DNA of 60,021 nt from positions 1 to 60,021 of the forward strand of contig JAHDSQ010000015.1 of NCBI GenBank assembly GCA_018432615.1, written 5' to 3'. Shown here piece by piece: positions 18,297-27,096 of this stretch; the first letter of the stretch is position 1, and the number at the start of each line of letters is the position of its first letter. Source of the DNA: Clostridia bacterium (GTDB lineage Bacteria > Bacillota > Peptococcia > DRI-13 > SM3-B62). The notes beneath the pieces are model-generated. The model ran no database searches and had not been told where the DNA came from. It worked only from the letters and a program-made list of their open reading frames with translations. The translations under genes and the position numbers were made by a program.

Positions 18297-18455
18297 ATGT
18301 GTAGATATTGCGGCAAGAGTATTAACGATGCTCGCTTTGAATTGTATATTGATGACGAGGTATTGGGGTTTTGTGGTGAAGAATGCGCCATCCTTTACAA
18401 TCAAGAACAGCAGCAGAGACACTTTCAAACATGGGTTTCGGTTACAGCCCGCTGA
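18297..18455 (+). CDS. 52-residue zinc-finger-like protein under lysine riboswitch control
   Basis: Starts at ATG 18297 with a strong AAGGAGG. Encodes a tiny protein with two Cys pairs, CRYC (2-5) and CGEEC (26-30), the second in GFCGEECAILY, resembling the FCS/TRASH treble-clef zinc fingers. The remainder is polar (QEQQQRHF) with no membrane segment. It is the only gene between the lysine riboswitch terminator and the next terminator, so it is the riboswitch target. I know of no function; lysine-linked regulation suggests a role in lysine metabolism or its regulation. Confidence 0.85.
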   Translation: MCRYCGKSINDARFELYIDDEVLGFCGEECAILYNQEQQQRHFQTWVSVTAR

Positions 18456-18498
18456 GATAAAGTTTAACCATTGATCAGCCTATTGAGTTGATTGCGTT

Positions 18499-18541
18499 AA
18501 AAAACGGTTTCCAGGCATAATTCCCTGAAAACCGTTTTTTT
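18499..18541 (+). terminator. Terminator after the small zinc-finger gene
   Basis: AAAACGGTTTCCAGG, then CCTGAAAACCG followed by seven T. A long stem that can also serve the convergent nicotinate phosphoribosyltransferase gene. Confidence 0.85.
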
Positions 18542-18555
18542 GCGTCATTTTTAAA

Positions 18556-19593
18556 TTATTTAACTTTGCAAAGCTGATCGTTTTGGGTAATACCGGGAAT
18601 CCTCCCTCTCTTGGCAACCGGTTTTCCTTCAATCTCCTTGATATCCATAGTCATATCAATGGCTACAGCCCCGGAAATATAGCTTCCTACTCCAAAAGCA
18701 TCCACCCCGGCCTCTTTTAACTCAACTATCCGCTCGGGGAACAGACCCCCGGAGGCAAAAATTTTCACATGATTGTATCCGGCATAATCAAGCCTGCCTC
18801 TCACCTCTCTCACCAATCCGGGGGTTACCCCTCCCCGTTCACTGGGAGTATCCAAGCGAATACCTTGCAGGGCCGGGCCGAGAGCTTTGGCAACACGCAG
18901 GGCTTCTTCCGCTTCATCTTTAAAGGTATCAACCAATACCGTGCGTGATTCCCCCTCCGGCATTATTTCATGATAGGCGAGTGCAACCTTAACGGAGTCA
19001 CCCATGATCAGAAAAATAGTATGTGGAACTGTTCCGGCAGGCTCTTTCCCGGCCAGCTTGGCTCCCAAAATACAACTCGCCCCGTCGGCACCGCCGATTA
19101 GGGCTGCCCTTTCCATAACAGGAGCAACCGCCGGATGAACATGCCTTGCCCCGAAACAAAAGACCGGCTTGTCCCCTGCCGCCTTCTTAGCGGCATGGGC
19201 AGCCGTAGCCCATCCACTTGAACTTGCCAGAATGCCCAGAATAGCTGTTTCGTAAATACCAAAGTCACTATACCTTCCGGCTATTCTCATAACCACATCT
19301 TTAGGGCCAAAAGGTTGTCCCTCCTTGAGAGACCAAACCTGAGCTTCACAGTCGGACAACAATCCACAAACCTCCGGCACTCCGGCCAGTATCCCTTCCC
19401 GGCGAGCAAATATCTCAACTACAACACGCGTATCGGCTAATCCCTTCTTTTCTAGAATTTCCTGGGTTTTGATAAAATAAATGTCTGTTGTAATACCTTT
19501 GATGATTTCCTCATGTTCTGCCGAAAACAGCTTCCTGCCCTTATCAACTTTAAAATCCTTTACCTGACTAAGGGTTTTTATCCTCTTTTCCAT
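18556..19593 (-). CDS. Nicotinate phosphoribosyltransferase
   Basis: 345 residues, the short clostridial form. Joins nicotinate and PRPP in NAD salvage. Features: ILGILASSSGWATAAHAAK, FGARHVHPAVAPVMERAALIGGADGASCI, VDTFKDEAEEALRVAK, IRLDTPSERGGVTPGLVREVR, and the C-terminal barrel motif KIFASGGLFPERI with FGVGSYI. Quinolinate phosphoribosyltransferase shares this fold, but the sequence fits the NAPRT group. Monocistronic between two convergent or divergent neighbours. Confidence 0.88.
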   Translation of the reverse strand: MEKRIKTLSQVKDFKVDKGRKLFSAEHEEIIKGITTDIYFIKTQEILEKKGLADTRVVVEIFARREGILAGVPEVCGLLSDCEAQVWSLKEGQPFGPKDVVMRIAGRYSDFGIYETAILGILASSSGWATAAHAAKKAAGDKPVFCFGARHVHPAVAPVMERAALIGGADGASCILGAKLAGKEPAGTVPHTIFLIMGDSVKVALAYHEIMPEGESRTVLVDTFKDEAEEALRVAKALGPALQGIRLDTPSERGGVTPGLVREVRGRLDYAGYNHVKIFASGGLFPERIVELKEAGVDAFGVGSYISGAVAIDMTMDIKEIEGKPVAKRGRIPGITQNDQLCKVK

Positions 19594-19638
19594 AATGCTC
19601 CTCTCGCTCCCTCTTCAACGTTGTCGCGACCGCCTCAC

Positions 19639-20208
19639 TTAGCTTCTTTGCTTATAAACCCTCTTGTAAACTTGATAATCGAAAAGCACCTTATCAATAT
19701 ACTCTCTGGTTTCTGCGTAAGGAATACGGTCCACATCCTGTAACAACCCTGTCCACGTACCCTCTTGAATCCAATCTCTGACCTTTTTTTCACCGGCATT
19801 ATACGCGGCTAGCATCTCCGGTATATTACCCTGAAACATTTTGTCAAGATAGGACAAATACCAAATACCCATGGGGATATTATACTCCGGCTGATAAAGA
19901 TAATCCACTGCAAAGCCTTCCTGCTTTGTCTGTTCAGCAATCCAGATACCCGTTTCGGGCATAATCTGCATCAAACCGCGAGCCCCGGAACGCGATTGTG
20001 CCTTGGTATAAAAACGGCTTTCCGCCTTAATTACAGCCAATACCAGATACTTGTCTACATTGTACTCCTCGCAGTGTTTCTCAATTAACTCCTTATGAGG
20101 AAAAGGATAAAATAACTTTATAAACCACGAACTGTTAGCAAGCAGTATCAACAAAAAAAGCAAGACCAACAGAACAACTAACACTTTACCTCGCCGCCGA
20201 TTATACAA
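19639..20208 (-). CDS. Lytic transglycosylase, SLT domain
   Basis: 189 residues from a TTG at 20208 preceded by GGGAGG at seven bases. This gives a short basic N-terminus, then the membrane anchor VLVVLLVLLFLLILLA. The SLT/goose-lysozyme-like domain follows, with the catalytic Glu in AVIKAESRFYTKAQSRSGARGL, MQIMPETG, GIWYLSYL and AAYNAGEKKVRDW. Cleaves peptidoglycan strands outside the membrane. Downstream of coaE on the same strand. An ATG 60 bp upstream lacks a ribosome-binding site. Confidence 0.92.
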   Translation of the reverse strand: MYNRRRGKVLVVLLVLLFLLILLANSSWFIKLFYPFPHKELIEKHCEEYNVDKYLVLAVIKAESRFYTKAQSRSGARGLMQIMPETGIWIAEQTKQEGFAVDYLYQPEYNIPMGIWYLSYLDKMFQGNIPEMLAAYNAGEKKVRDWIQEGTWTGLLQDVDRIPYAETREYIDKVLFDYQVYKRVYKQRS

Positions 20209-20301
20209 CAGGTTTCCTCCCGTGTACGAGCCCAAATTTTTTTCGGGTATACGTAGGTATACTAACAAAATATTTATGCCCTTGCAATATAAAAATATAA
20301 C

Positions 20302-20895
20302 TCAATTCACCGAATTCCATAAATCCCCAACCCTTTTCAAGGTCTCGGCCTGACTTCCGCTGTTATCTATGACCCTGTCGGCATAGGCAAGCTTATCGTC
20401 CAGCGGCATTTGCGAAGTAACCTTTTGTTGGGCTTCACTCAAAGAAATCCCGTCCCTCTCCCTCAAGCGCTTCAATTGGATAGCGGGGGAAACAGCGACC
20501 AGCCAAACCTCGTCGACCATGCCCGTCATCCCAGCTTCTATCAACAAAGGAGCATCGACTACTACAACCTTGGCTGTCCTTTCTTTCCTGTAATGTTCGA
20601 GAAGCTCCTCGGTCTCACGTATAACGCGCGGATGAATAATGCTATTTATTTTTTCCCGGGCATTGGGTTTTGAAAAAACAAGTTTGCCTAACTTTTTCCT
20701 GTCAATATTACCCTGTTTGTCAAAATACTCCTCTCCAAAATACTCATAGATTTCCTGCCAAGCCGGGCTTTTTGGGCTAACCGCTTTTTTTGCCAACTCA
20801 TCAGCATCTATTATCACTGCCCCTTTTTCCTTAAGAAAGCCGGAGATCAGACTCTTCCCTGTTGCAATCCCCCCGGTTAAACCAATTACCAACAT
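20302..20895 (-). CDS. coaE: Dephospho-CoA kinase
   Basis: 197 residues from ATG 20895 (GAGGAG nine bases upstream), starting at the family N-terminus MLVIGLTGGIATGKSLIS with its P-loop. Other marks: IIDADELAKKAV, IIHPRVIRETEELL, VVVDAPLLIEAGM, RLRERDGIS and the end-region YADRVIDNSGS. Last step of CoA synthesis. The frame stays open into mutM, but that extension is not family sequence. The polA-mutM-coaE order is common in Firmicutes and suggests an operon. Confidence 0.95.
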   Translation of the reverse strand: MLVIGLTGGIATGKSLISGFLKEKGAVIIDADELAKKAVSPKSPAWQEIYEYFGEEYFDKQGNIDRKKLGKLVFSKPNAREKINSIIHPRVIRETEELLEHYRKERTAKVVVVDAPLLIEAGMTGMVDEVWLVAVSPAIQLKRLRERDGISLSEAQQKVTSQMPLDDKLAYADRVIDNSGSQAETLKRVGDLWNSVN

Positions 20896-20941
20896 AGCCC
20901 GACACTCCTCACACTGAAAGTATAAAGAAAACCCCTTCAGG

Positions 20942-21766
20942 TCAAACCTGACAAGACGGGCAATACACCGTACCTCTTCCCGCCACGGTTTCTTTGACCA
21001 ACACAGTCCCACACCTTACACACGACTTCCCTGCCCGGTCATAAACCTTCAACTTTTCCTGGAAGCGCCCACGCTCTCCCTTGCCATCCACATAATCACG
21101 GATTGACGTTCCCCTGTATTTAATTCCTTCAGCCAATACCGCTCTGATGGCATCGTAAAGGCACCCCGCCTCCTCATTGACAATGCTATTAACATTACGT
21201 TGCGGCCTCAAACCCGCGGTAAAAAGTATTTCATCGGCATAGATATTACCGATACCCGCTATATTACGCTGATCCAAAAGAAAAGCCTTCACTCCAACTT
21301 TTTTCTGTTGCAGGGCTTTTTGAAAAGCGGATAACGAAAATTCCGCCTCCAAAGGTTCCGGACCCAGAGTTGATAAACCCCCAGCTTCCTCCCACTTACC
21401 GGTCGGAATAAGGTAAACAAGACCAAACTTCCGAATATCGATAAACCTCAGCTCATCCCCGCCGGAAAGATGAAGAACCAAATGGGTATGCTTAATAAGC
21501 TCTTCTCCCTTACGGCTAAAAACCAACTGACCGGTCATTCTCAAATGAATAACCAGTAAGCCGCCTTGGCCCAAAGAGAAAAGCAAATATTTCCCTCTTC
21601 TCTTTATTCCTTGTATTTCCTTGCCTTGAAGATATTGAATAAATTCTTCCGCACCGGGCTTTTTAATGATACCGGAATAAAAAACATCTGTTTTTTCTAT
21701 TATTCTGCCTTTAACTAAAGGCTCTAAAGACCTTTTTACAGTTTCCACTTCCGGTAATTCAGGCAT
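20942..21766 (-). CDS. mutM: Formamidopyrimidine-DNA glycosylase
   Basis: 274 residues. Catalytic Pro2/Glu3 in MPELPEVETVKRSL, conserved Lys in RRGKYLLFSL, the H2TH region NIAGIGNIYADEILF, and a C-terminal zinc finger CVRCGTVLVKETVAGRGT with YCPSC. Removes 8-oxoguanine and related lesions. Sixteen bp after polA on the same strand. Confidence 0.97.
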   Translation of the reverse strand: MPELPEVETVKRSLEPLVKGRIIEKTDVFYSGIIKKPGAEEFIQYLQGKEIQGIKRRGKYLLFSLGQGGLLVIHLRMTGQLVFSRKGEELIKHTHLVLHLSGGDELRFIDIRKFGLVYLIPTGKWEEAGGLSTLGPEPLEAEFSLSAFQKALQQKKVGVKAFLLDQRNIAGIGNIYADEILFTAGLRPQRNVNSIVNEEAGCLYDAIRAVLAEGIKYRGTSIRDYVDGKGERGRFQEKLKVYDRAGKSCVRCGTVLVKETVAGRGTVYCPSCQV

Positions 21767-21781
21767 ATTTTTTCATCCCCT

Positions 21782-24424
21782 CTATATTGGTGCCAGCTCA
21801 TACCAGTTTGGTCCTTTTTGTAAATCCACTTTAAGCGGCACGTCCAACGGATAAGCATTGCTCATTATTTCTTCTACATTCACGGCCAATTGGTCCACTA
21901 AAGCGGCAGGCACATCAAAAATAAGTTCGTCATGGACCTGCAGGATCATCGACCCTATATCACTGTTCTCCTGTAAATATCCGTGCATCCTCAGCATAGC
22001 AAGCTTAATAATATCAGCTGCGCTGCCCTGTATCGGGGTATTTATCGCCGACCTTTCGGCAAAACTGCGCAAATGAAAGTTTTTGCTCGCTATATCAGGA
22101 AAATAACGGCGCCGATTCAAGATGGTCGTAACATACCCCTTTTCTCTGGCTGTAGCAATAGTTTCCTCCATGTATCTTTTGACCCCGGGATAACGCCGAA
22201 AATAGTTGTCGATGTACTCCTTCGCCTCCTGGCGTGATATCCCCAAATCACGGCTTAAACCGAAATCACTTAACCCATAGACAATACCAAAATTCACAGC
22301 TTTGGCAGCCCTGCGCATATCCTTACCTACGGAATCCATCGGTACGCCGAAGACCTCCGCCGCCGTGCGTTTATGGATGTCCTGATTATTCATAAAGGCC
22401 TCAATCAAAACCTCATCCTGTGCCACATGGGCCAGCACCCTCAACTCGATTTGTGAATAATCGGCTGATAACAGCAGATTACCGGGAGAGGAAATAAAGG
22501 CTTTGCGGATACGCCTGCCCTCTTCCATCCTAATCGGGATATTCTGCAGGTTAGGTTCCGTACTGGATAAGCGCCCCGTGGCTGTAACGGCTTGGTTAAA
22601 AGAGGTATATACTCGTTTGTCATAAGGGTTAACAATGTTCCTTAACCCATCAATATATGTGGTCTTAAGCTTTACTAACTGCCTATACAATAGGATGTTA
22701 TCCACGATTTCGTGTTCATAAGCTAATGACTCCAACACGGCAGCGTTTGTGGAATAACCTGTTTTGGTCTTTTTCCCTTTTGGCAGCCCAAGCTTCTCAA
22801 AGAGGATTACTCCCAGCTGTTTGGGAGAATTAATATTAAATTCTTCACCTGCTAACCGATAAATCTCGGTCGTCAGTTTATCAACACGTGCATCCAACTC
22901 CGTTCCAATCTGCTCCAGTATTGAACAATCAAGACAGACCCCGGTCATCTCCATCTCGGCCAGCACGCAACTCAAAGGTAATTCTACCTCACTGTAAAGG
23001 CTAAGCAATCCGTGTTCCTTTAGGTTTTCTTCCAGACGTTTCCCCGTCTCTTCCAGCATTTCAAGTGCTACATATGCAGCCCCATTACTATGGTCCTTTT
23101 TGTCAACCCCCTGATCTCCTTGACCCCGCTCGGGATGTAGAAGATACGACATCAACATCACATCATGTCGGATCCCCTGTATCCTCACTCCATACCCGGC
23201 AAAAGCCATTATCGCTGTCTTGCCGTCATACAAGGTCTTTTTGATCTCCTTTTCTTCCAAAAAAGGCTTAAGCACAGTAAGATATTCCTTTAAACCATCC
23301 TTGTCTTGCCAAGCAAGGCAAAGCCCTTCAGAGCCCATCTGTCCGTCCGTCTCCGGTTTCACAGCCATACCTGTTATGATTATACCTTTATGCCCTTTTT
23401 TTTGCCTGTCCTCTGTTCTCCTGTTCTCTATTCGCAAATAGACAGACAGTCCGGTGATTTTTCCCGTTAAAGCTTCCCTCAGCTCTTCCCCACTATTTAT
23501 AAGCCTGCCGGTCGGCTGTCGGCTGCCCCCTGCTTCATCTTCTGCACGGTCGCCTCCAGCCTTTGCCATAGCATCCTGCAGAAGACTGTTAAATTCCAGT
23601 TCCTTTAACTTCTCGATTAAAGCCGGATAATCCGGCTCCCTCACCCGTAATTCATCAATATCAATTTGCATGGGCACCCGGCATTCGATGGTAGCCAGCC
23701 TTCTGCTCAACAAAGCCTGTTCTCCGTATTCCTCTAATAAAGCACCCAGCTTCTTCCCGCTATAGGCACCCTTGTTTGCCAATACGTTTTCTATATTATC
23801 ATGTTCCTTAAGAAGTTTTAGGGCTGTTTTTTCTCCCACCCCGGGAATACCGGGTATGTTATCCGAAGCATCACCCATCAGCCCCTTTAATTCAATGATC
23901 TGCCGCGGTTCAAGCTCATACTTCTCGTACAGCTTCTTCTCATCGTAGCATTCCAATTCGGTAATACCCTTTTTGGTTAAAAGTACCCTCGTCTTTTCCG
24001 AAACCAACTGCAGGGCATCCTTATCGCCTGTCACTACGGCAACCTTCATACCCTTATCTTCTCCCCATTTCACGAGGGTCCCGATCAAATCGTCTGCCTC
24101 ATAGTCTTCCAGTTCATAAGAGGCAACGTTCATCACCCGTAGCAAATCCTTCAGCACCGGAAATTGCTCCTTCAATTCCTCCGGCGTACCTTTTCTCGTT
24201 GCCTTATAGTTCTCATATTCCTTGTGTCGAAAGACTATTCTGCCCTTATCAAAAGCAACTGCCAAATAGCGCGGTTTTTCCTCCTCAAGAATTTTCTTGA
24301 GCATGTTGCAGAAACCGTACACAGCATTGGTAATCAAACCTTGGGAGTTTGAAAGCATGGGTATTGCATAAAAAGCCCTGTTTGCCAAACTATTACCATC
24401 TATCAAAATAAATTTATCAGTCAA
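21782..24424 (-). CDS. polA: DNA polymerase I
   Basis: 880 residues from TTG 24424, where the protein begins at the family start (TDKFILIDGNSLANRAFYA) and GGGGGAG lies close upstream. The frame is open 44 codons further without family similarity. Domains: 5'-3' flap exonuclease at about 1-290 (YEADDLIGTL, GDKDALQLV, GIPGVGEKTA); a 3'-5' exonuclease-like domain at about 310-500, where the acidic catalytic residues appear missing as in many Gram-positive PolA; polymerase at about 500-880 (LLSADYSQIELRVLAH, RRAAKAVNFGIVYGLS, QVHDELIFD). Roles: Okazaki fragment processing and repair. Confidence 0.96.
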   Translation of the reverse strand: MTDKFILIDGNSLANRAFYAIPMLSNSQGLITNAVYGFCNMLKKILEEEKPRYLAVAFDKGRIVFRHKEYENYKATRKGTPEELKEQFPVLKDLLRVMNVASYELEDYEADDLIGTLVKWGEDKGMKVAVVTGDKDALQLVSEKTRVLLTKKGITELECYDEKKLYEKYELEPRQIIELKGLMGDASDNIPGIPGVGEKTALKLLKEHDNIENVLANKGAYSGKKLGALLEEYGEQALLSRRLATIECRVPMQIDIDELRVREPDYPALIEKLKELEFNSLLQDAMAKAGGDRAEDEAGGSRQPTGRLINSGEELREALTGKITGLSVYLRIENRRTEDRQKKGHKGIIITGMAVKPETDGQMGSEGLCLAWQDKDGLKEYLTVLKPFLEEKEIKKTLYDGKTAIMAFAGYGVRIQGIRHDVMLMSYLLHPERGQGDQGVDKKDHSNGAAYVALEMLEETGKRLEENLKEHGLLSLYSEVELPLSCVLAEMEMTGVCLDCSILEQIGTELDARVDKLTTEIYRLAGEEFNINSPKQLGVILFEKLGLPKGKKTKTGYSTNAAVLESLAYEHEIVDNILLYRQLVKLKTTYIDGLRNIVNPYDKRVYTSFNQAVTATGRLSSTEPNLQNIPIRMEEGRRIRKAFISSPGNLLLSADYSQIELRVLAHVAQDEVLIEAFMNNQDIHKRTAAEVFGVPMDSVGKDMRRAAKAVNFGIVYGLSDFGLSRDLGISRQEAKEYIDNYFRRYPGVKRYMEETIATAREKGYVTTILNRRRYFPDIASKNFHLRSFAERSAINTPIQGSAADIIKLAMLRMHGYLQENSDIGSMILQVHDELIFDVPAALVDQLAVNVEEIMSNAYPLDVPLKVDLQKGPNWYELAPI

Positions 24425-24523
24425 ATATCTCCCCCCGATAACCATATATTTGTTATTTGGTATTATTGTTTCCGGAAAACCCCTGGATTTGCCCCTGACA
24501 GCACAAAAATAGGGCCGCATAAT

Positions 24524-24563
24524 AAAAATTCGGTGTGCGGGATGGATTTCCTGCACACCTTTT
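24524..24563 (-). terminator. Terminator between the anti-sigma gene and polA
   Basis: Minus strand: GGTGTGCAGG, an eight-base loop, CCCGCACACC, followed by GAATTTTTATT. Placed after the sigma/anti-sigma operon, so polA probably has its own promoter. Confidence 0.6.
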
Positions 24564-24611
24564 CTTTAATAATTATCTGCTCCCTGTTTAATATGCCTCA
24601 AGAGCAAGCTT

Positions 24612-25862
24612 TTATTCCTTTTTTCTCTTTTTCAAAAACCAAATACCACAGCCTCCCAAAAGCACGATTATTACCAGATAAGGAAGTGCCGCTCCGATAA
24701 ATACCACAAGTTTGCCGACAAGCAGCAGAATATTGTTGATTGCTCGGATAAATGCCTCTTTTGTCCTTACCATTACTCCGCTGAGTCCGGTAGCAGTTAT
24801 TTTTGTTGTGGAAGATTGAACCTGCTGTATGCTTATACCAATAGTAGAAAACTCCGTCCTGTTGTCCAAATACCGCAGTCTTCCCGTCAGGGATTCTAAT
24901 TGTGCCCGGGTATTGGCCAATTCGTTTTCCACGGCAAGAATATCGCTAAGCTGCCCTGATTTCGACAGTATTGCCAAGAGACGTTCCTCTTTTGTCTGAA
25001 GAGCCTTTAAACGGCTGTCAATATCAACGTATTCTTCGGTAACGTCCTGCGAGTAAATATTCCTGTTTTTCACCTTACCCAAGACGTCCATTTCCTCAAG
25101 CATCTTCTCAAAATACGTTTGGGGTACTCTGACCTGTAAGTTTCCTCTCAGAACATCTTCAGGGCCAACCACACTGGTGTTCTCATTAACAATATAGCCG
25201 TTCATGAGCATTACTTTATTCTTAATCTCCGCTACTGTATATTTATAATCTTCGACGTCCAAAGTAACATCGGCATTTTTGATGATTTTCCTGTCATATT
25301 CTTCGAACTGTACTTCACTTTCTTCAGTTCTTACTTCGGCAATACTCTCTTTTCGCCCCAAAATGTGATTCTCACCATCTTCTGCAAAACCTCTGTCAGC
25401 CGCAGGTGCAGATGGGGCCGCACCGGTACTGCTTTGATACATTATTTCCTCCGACTTAGCGGTGTCCATATCACGAGCCACCATATTAGATAAACCCATT
25501 CCACCGCCTATTGGCGGGATAATCAGGGGAATAACTACAAGTAAAATAACAAAGGCCGCCGCTACCGGTATTAAGGTCGAACGAGGTACGCTCTTTAGTC
25601 GTCCTGCTAATGAATGTAAGATATTATTACGCTTTTTAACCGATCCCTTCTCCAGCTTTGCCCGCAATTTACGACGGAAATCCGCCGGTGGAATAAGCTC
25701 TTCTAAAGAAGACAGCACAGCTACCGTCTTTTTTAATTCCTCATATTCTTTCAAGCATTCCGAACAGCCCTCAAGATGATTCTTTACTTCCGCCTGTTCG
25801 TTTTCATCTAACATCCCGTCCAGATACGCGGATAAATTTTCTTTAACTTGTCTGCAGTTCAT
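24612..25862 (-). CDS. Anti-sigma factor with zf-HC2 and DUF4349 domains
   Basis: 416 residues from ATG 25862 (GGGGG upstream). N-terminal zinc-binding anti-sigma domain: MNCRQVKENLSAYLDG and the HxxxCxxC motif HLEGCSEC. Membrane helix at about 110-133 (LIPVAAAFVILLVVIPLII), a low-complexity Ala/Pro linker, then an extracytoplasmic DUF4349 domain (KNADVTLDVEDYKYTVAEI, coiled-coil-like DSRLKALQTKEERLLAILS), and a final membrane helix with a KKRKKE tail. It lies 16 bp after the ECF sigma gene, the classic pairing. Probably holds the sigma factor at the membrane until an envelope signal releases it. Confidence 0.88.
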   Translation of the reverse strand: MNCRQVKENLSAYLDGMLDENEQAEVKNHLEGCSECLKEYEELKKTVAVLSSLEELIPPADFRRKLRAKLEKGSVKKRNNILHSLAGRLKSVPRSTLIPVAAAFVILLVVIPLIIPPIGGGMGLSNMVARDMDTAKSEEIMYQSSTGAAPSAPAADRGFAEDGENHILGRKESIAEVRTEESEVQFEEYDRKIIKNADVTLDVEDYKYTVAEIKNKVMLMNGYIVNENTSVVGPEDVLRGNLQVRVPQTYFEKMLEEMDVLGKVKNRNIYSQDVTEEYVDIDSRLKALQTKEERLLAILSKSGQLSDILAVENELANTRAQLESLTGRLRYLDNRTEFSTIGISIQQVQSSTTKITATGLSGVMVRTKEAFIRAINNILLLVGKLVVFIGAALPYLVIIVLLGGCGIWFLKKRKKE

Positions 25863-25878
25863 ACTCTTCCCCCCCTTC

Positions 25879-26478
25879 CTACACAAATAGACGTTGACTG
25901 TTTGCTTTTTGTTCCTGTTCACTTATGAGCTTTTCTTTAAGATAGTTCCTGGCTCTGTTGATCCTTGATTTCACCGTTCCCAAGGAACATTCCAATTCTT
26001 TTGCAATTTCTTGATAAGAGAATCCTTGAATGTCCCGCATAACCAAGGCTATTCGAAATTCCGGCGAAAGAGTACTGATAGCTGCCTGAACATAATCCTG
26101 TAATTCTTTCTTTTCATAGACTTCTGCCGGACCCGGGTCAGAAGTCGGATACTGCTTAGTAACCTCACCCTCATCTAAATCTATTCTCTCGTCGTATGAT
26201 TCAATGAACACATGGTGTTTTTTCCTCAACTCATCACGGCAGACGTTGGTGACAATCCTACAGACCCAGGTTAGAAAAGAAGCCTCGCCGCGAAATTTTT
26301 CTATCCCCTGAAAAGCTCTGAGAAAAGCCTCTTGAGCTAAGTCACTGGCGTCCTCGTGGTTTCCCATCATCCGATAAGCCACTGTATATACCCTACGCTC
26401 ATAACGGCAAACCAATTCTTCAAAAGCATCGATATCACCGTTTTTGCTTTTTCTCACCAACTCTTCTTCCCTATGCAC
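25879..26478 (-). CDS. ECF-family RNA polymerase sigma factor
   Basis: About 199 residues from GTG 26478 (AAGGGGGG nine bases upstream). Region 2: DAFEELVCRYERRVYTVAYR, DASDLAQEAFLRAFQG and FLTWVCRIVTNVCRDELR. Region 4: LSPEFRIALVMRDIQGFSY and QEIAKELECSLGTVKSRINR. SigW-like. First gene of an operon with its anti-sigma factor. An ECF-type promoter lies directly upstream, implying self-activation. Confidence 0.94.
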   Translation of the reverse strand: MHREEELVRKSKNGDIDAFEELVCRYERRVYTVAYRMMGNHEDASDLAQEAFLRAFQGIEKFRGEASFLTWVCRIVTNVCRDELRKKHHVFIESYDERIDLDEGEVTKQYPTSDPGPAEVYEKKELQDYVQAAISTLSPEFRIALVMRDIQGFSYQEIAKELECSLGTVKSRINRARNYLKEKLISEQEQKANSQRLFV

Positions 26479-26511
26479 GGTCAACTGCCCCCCTTCACAA
26501 ATCAATATTTA

Positions 26512-26538
26512 TAGACGTTATTAACGTAGAAAAGTTCC
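26512..26538 (-). promoter_or_regulatory. ECF-type promoter of the sigma/anti-sigma operon
   Basis: Minus strand: GGAACTT as -35 (GGAAC at 26538-26534), 16-base spacer, CGTCTA as -10 (26517-26512). These are the boxes expected for ECF sigma factors of the SigW/RpoE kind, 34 bases before the GTG. Recognition by the adjacent sigma factor is inferred. Confidence 0.7.
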
Positions 26539-26709
26539 TGTACACTGGTTATGTCACAAAACAATTTTAACACATGAATATTTTATCGGATAGTGTTTTT
26601 ATTTTTGGGGAAAATACCCACAGAAAGAGAAAGGAGGGATAAAACTGCATCCTATTTGACGGCGGTGCAAAAATTGCTCCAGTACAACAAATTATTTTAG
26701 GAGGTTCTT

Positions 26710-26913
26710 ATGAAGGATAAAACAAAGGGTAACCAGACCTATAAACCGGGGAATAAAAACTACCTTGACAAATTAAATCAAGAAACAGCTACCGAGTTTG
26801 GCACCCGTGACAAAATAAACGAATTAGGATTTGATGAAGAAAAGAACGCTTACAAAACAAAAAGTTACCAAAAAGAGAAAAACGAGAAGCAAAACGAAAA
26901 AGACTATGAGTAA
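26710..26913 (+). CDS. Small hydrophilic protein, possibly spore protein-like
   Basis: 67 residues with an excellent AGGAGG six bases upstream and its own terminator. Very rich in Lys, Glu, Asn and Gln, with no Cys and no membrane segment. ETATEFG at residues 25-31 resembles the GPR protease site (E-x-A-S/T-E-F-G) of small acid-soluble spore proteins. The rest does not show the alpha/beta SASP signature, so the assignment is tentative. Confidence 0.7.
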   Translation: MKDKTKGNQTYKPGNKNYLDKLNQETATEFGTRDKINELGFDEEKNAYKTKSYQKEKNEKQNEKDYE

Positions 26914-26977
26914 ATAAAGCATCTGATAAATACCGCTAACTACAACAAACAACAGCCGCCGTCACCTGTTGATAAAG

Positions 26978-27020
26978 AGGGGCTTACTGAAACCAGTGTT
27001 TCAATAAGCCCCTTTTCTTT
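26978..27020 (+). terminator. Terminator after the small hydrophilic gene
   Basis: GGGGCTTACTGAAAC, short loop, then TGTTTCAATAAGCCCC and TTTTCTTT. A long near-perfect stem. Confidence 0.88.
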
Positions 27021-27096
27021 ATACTATTTAGGTTTCTTGAGATTACAGTTACTCAAGCAAGCCTTGAGCAACTGAAGCACACCTGTATTTAAACCT

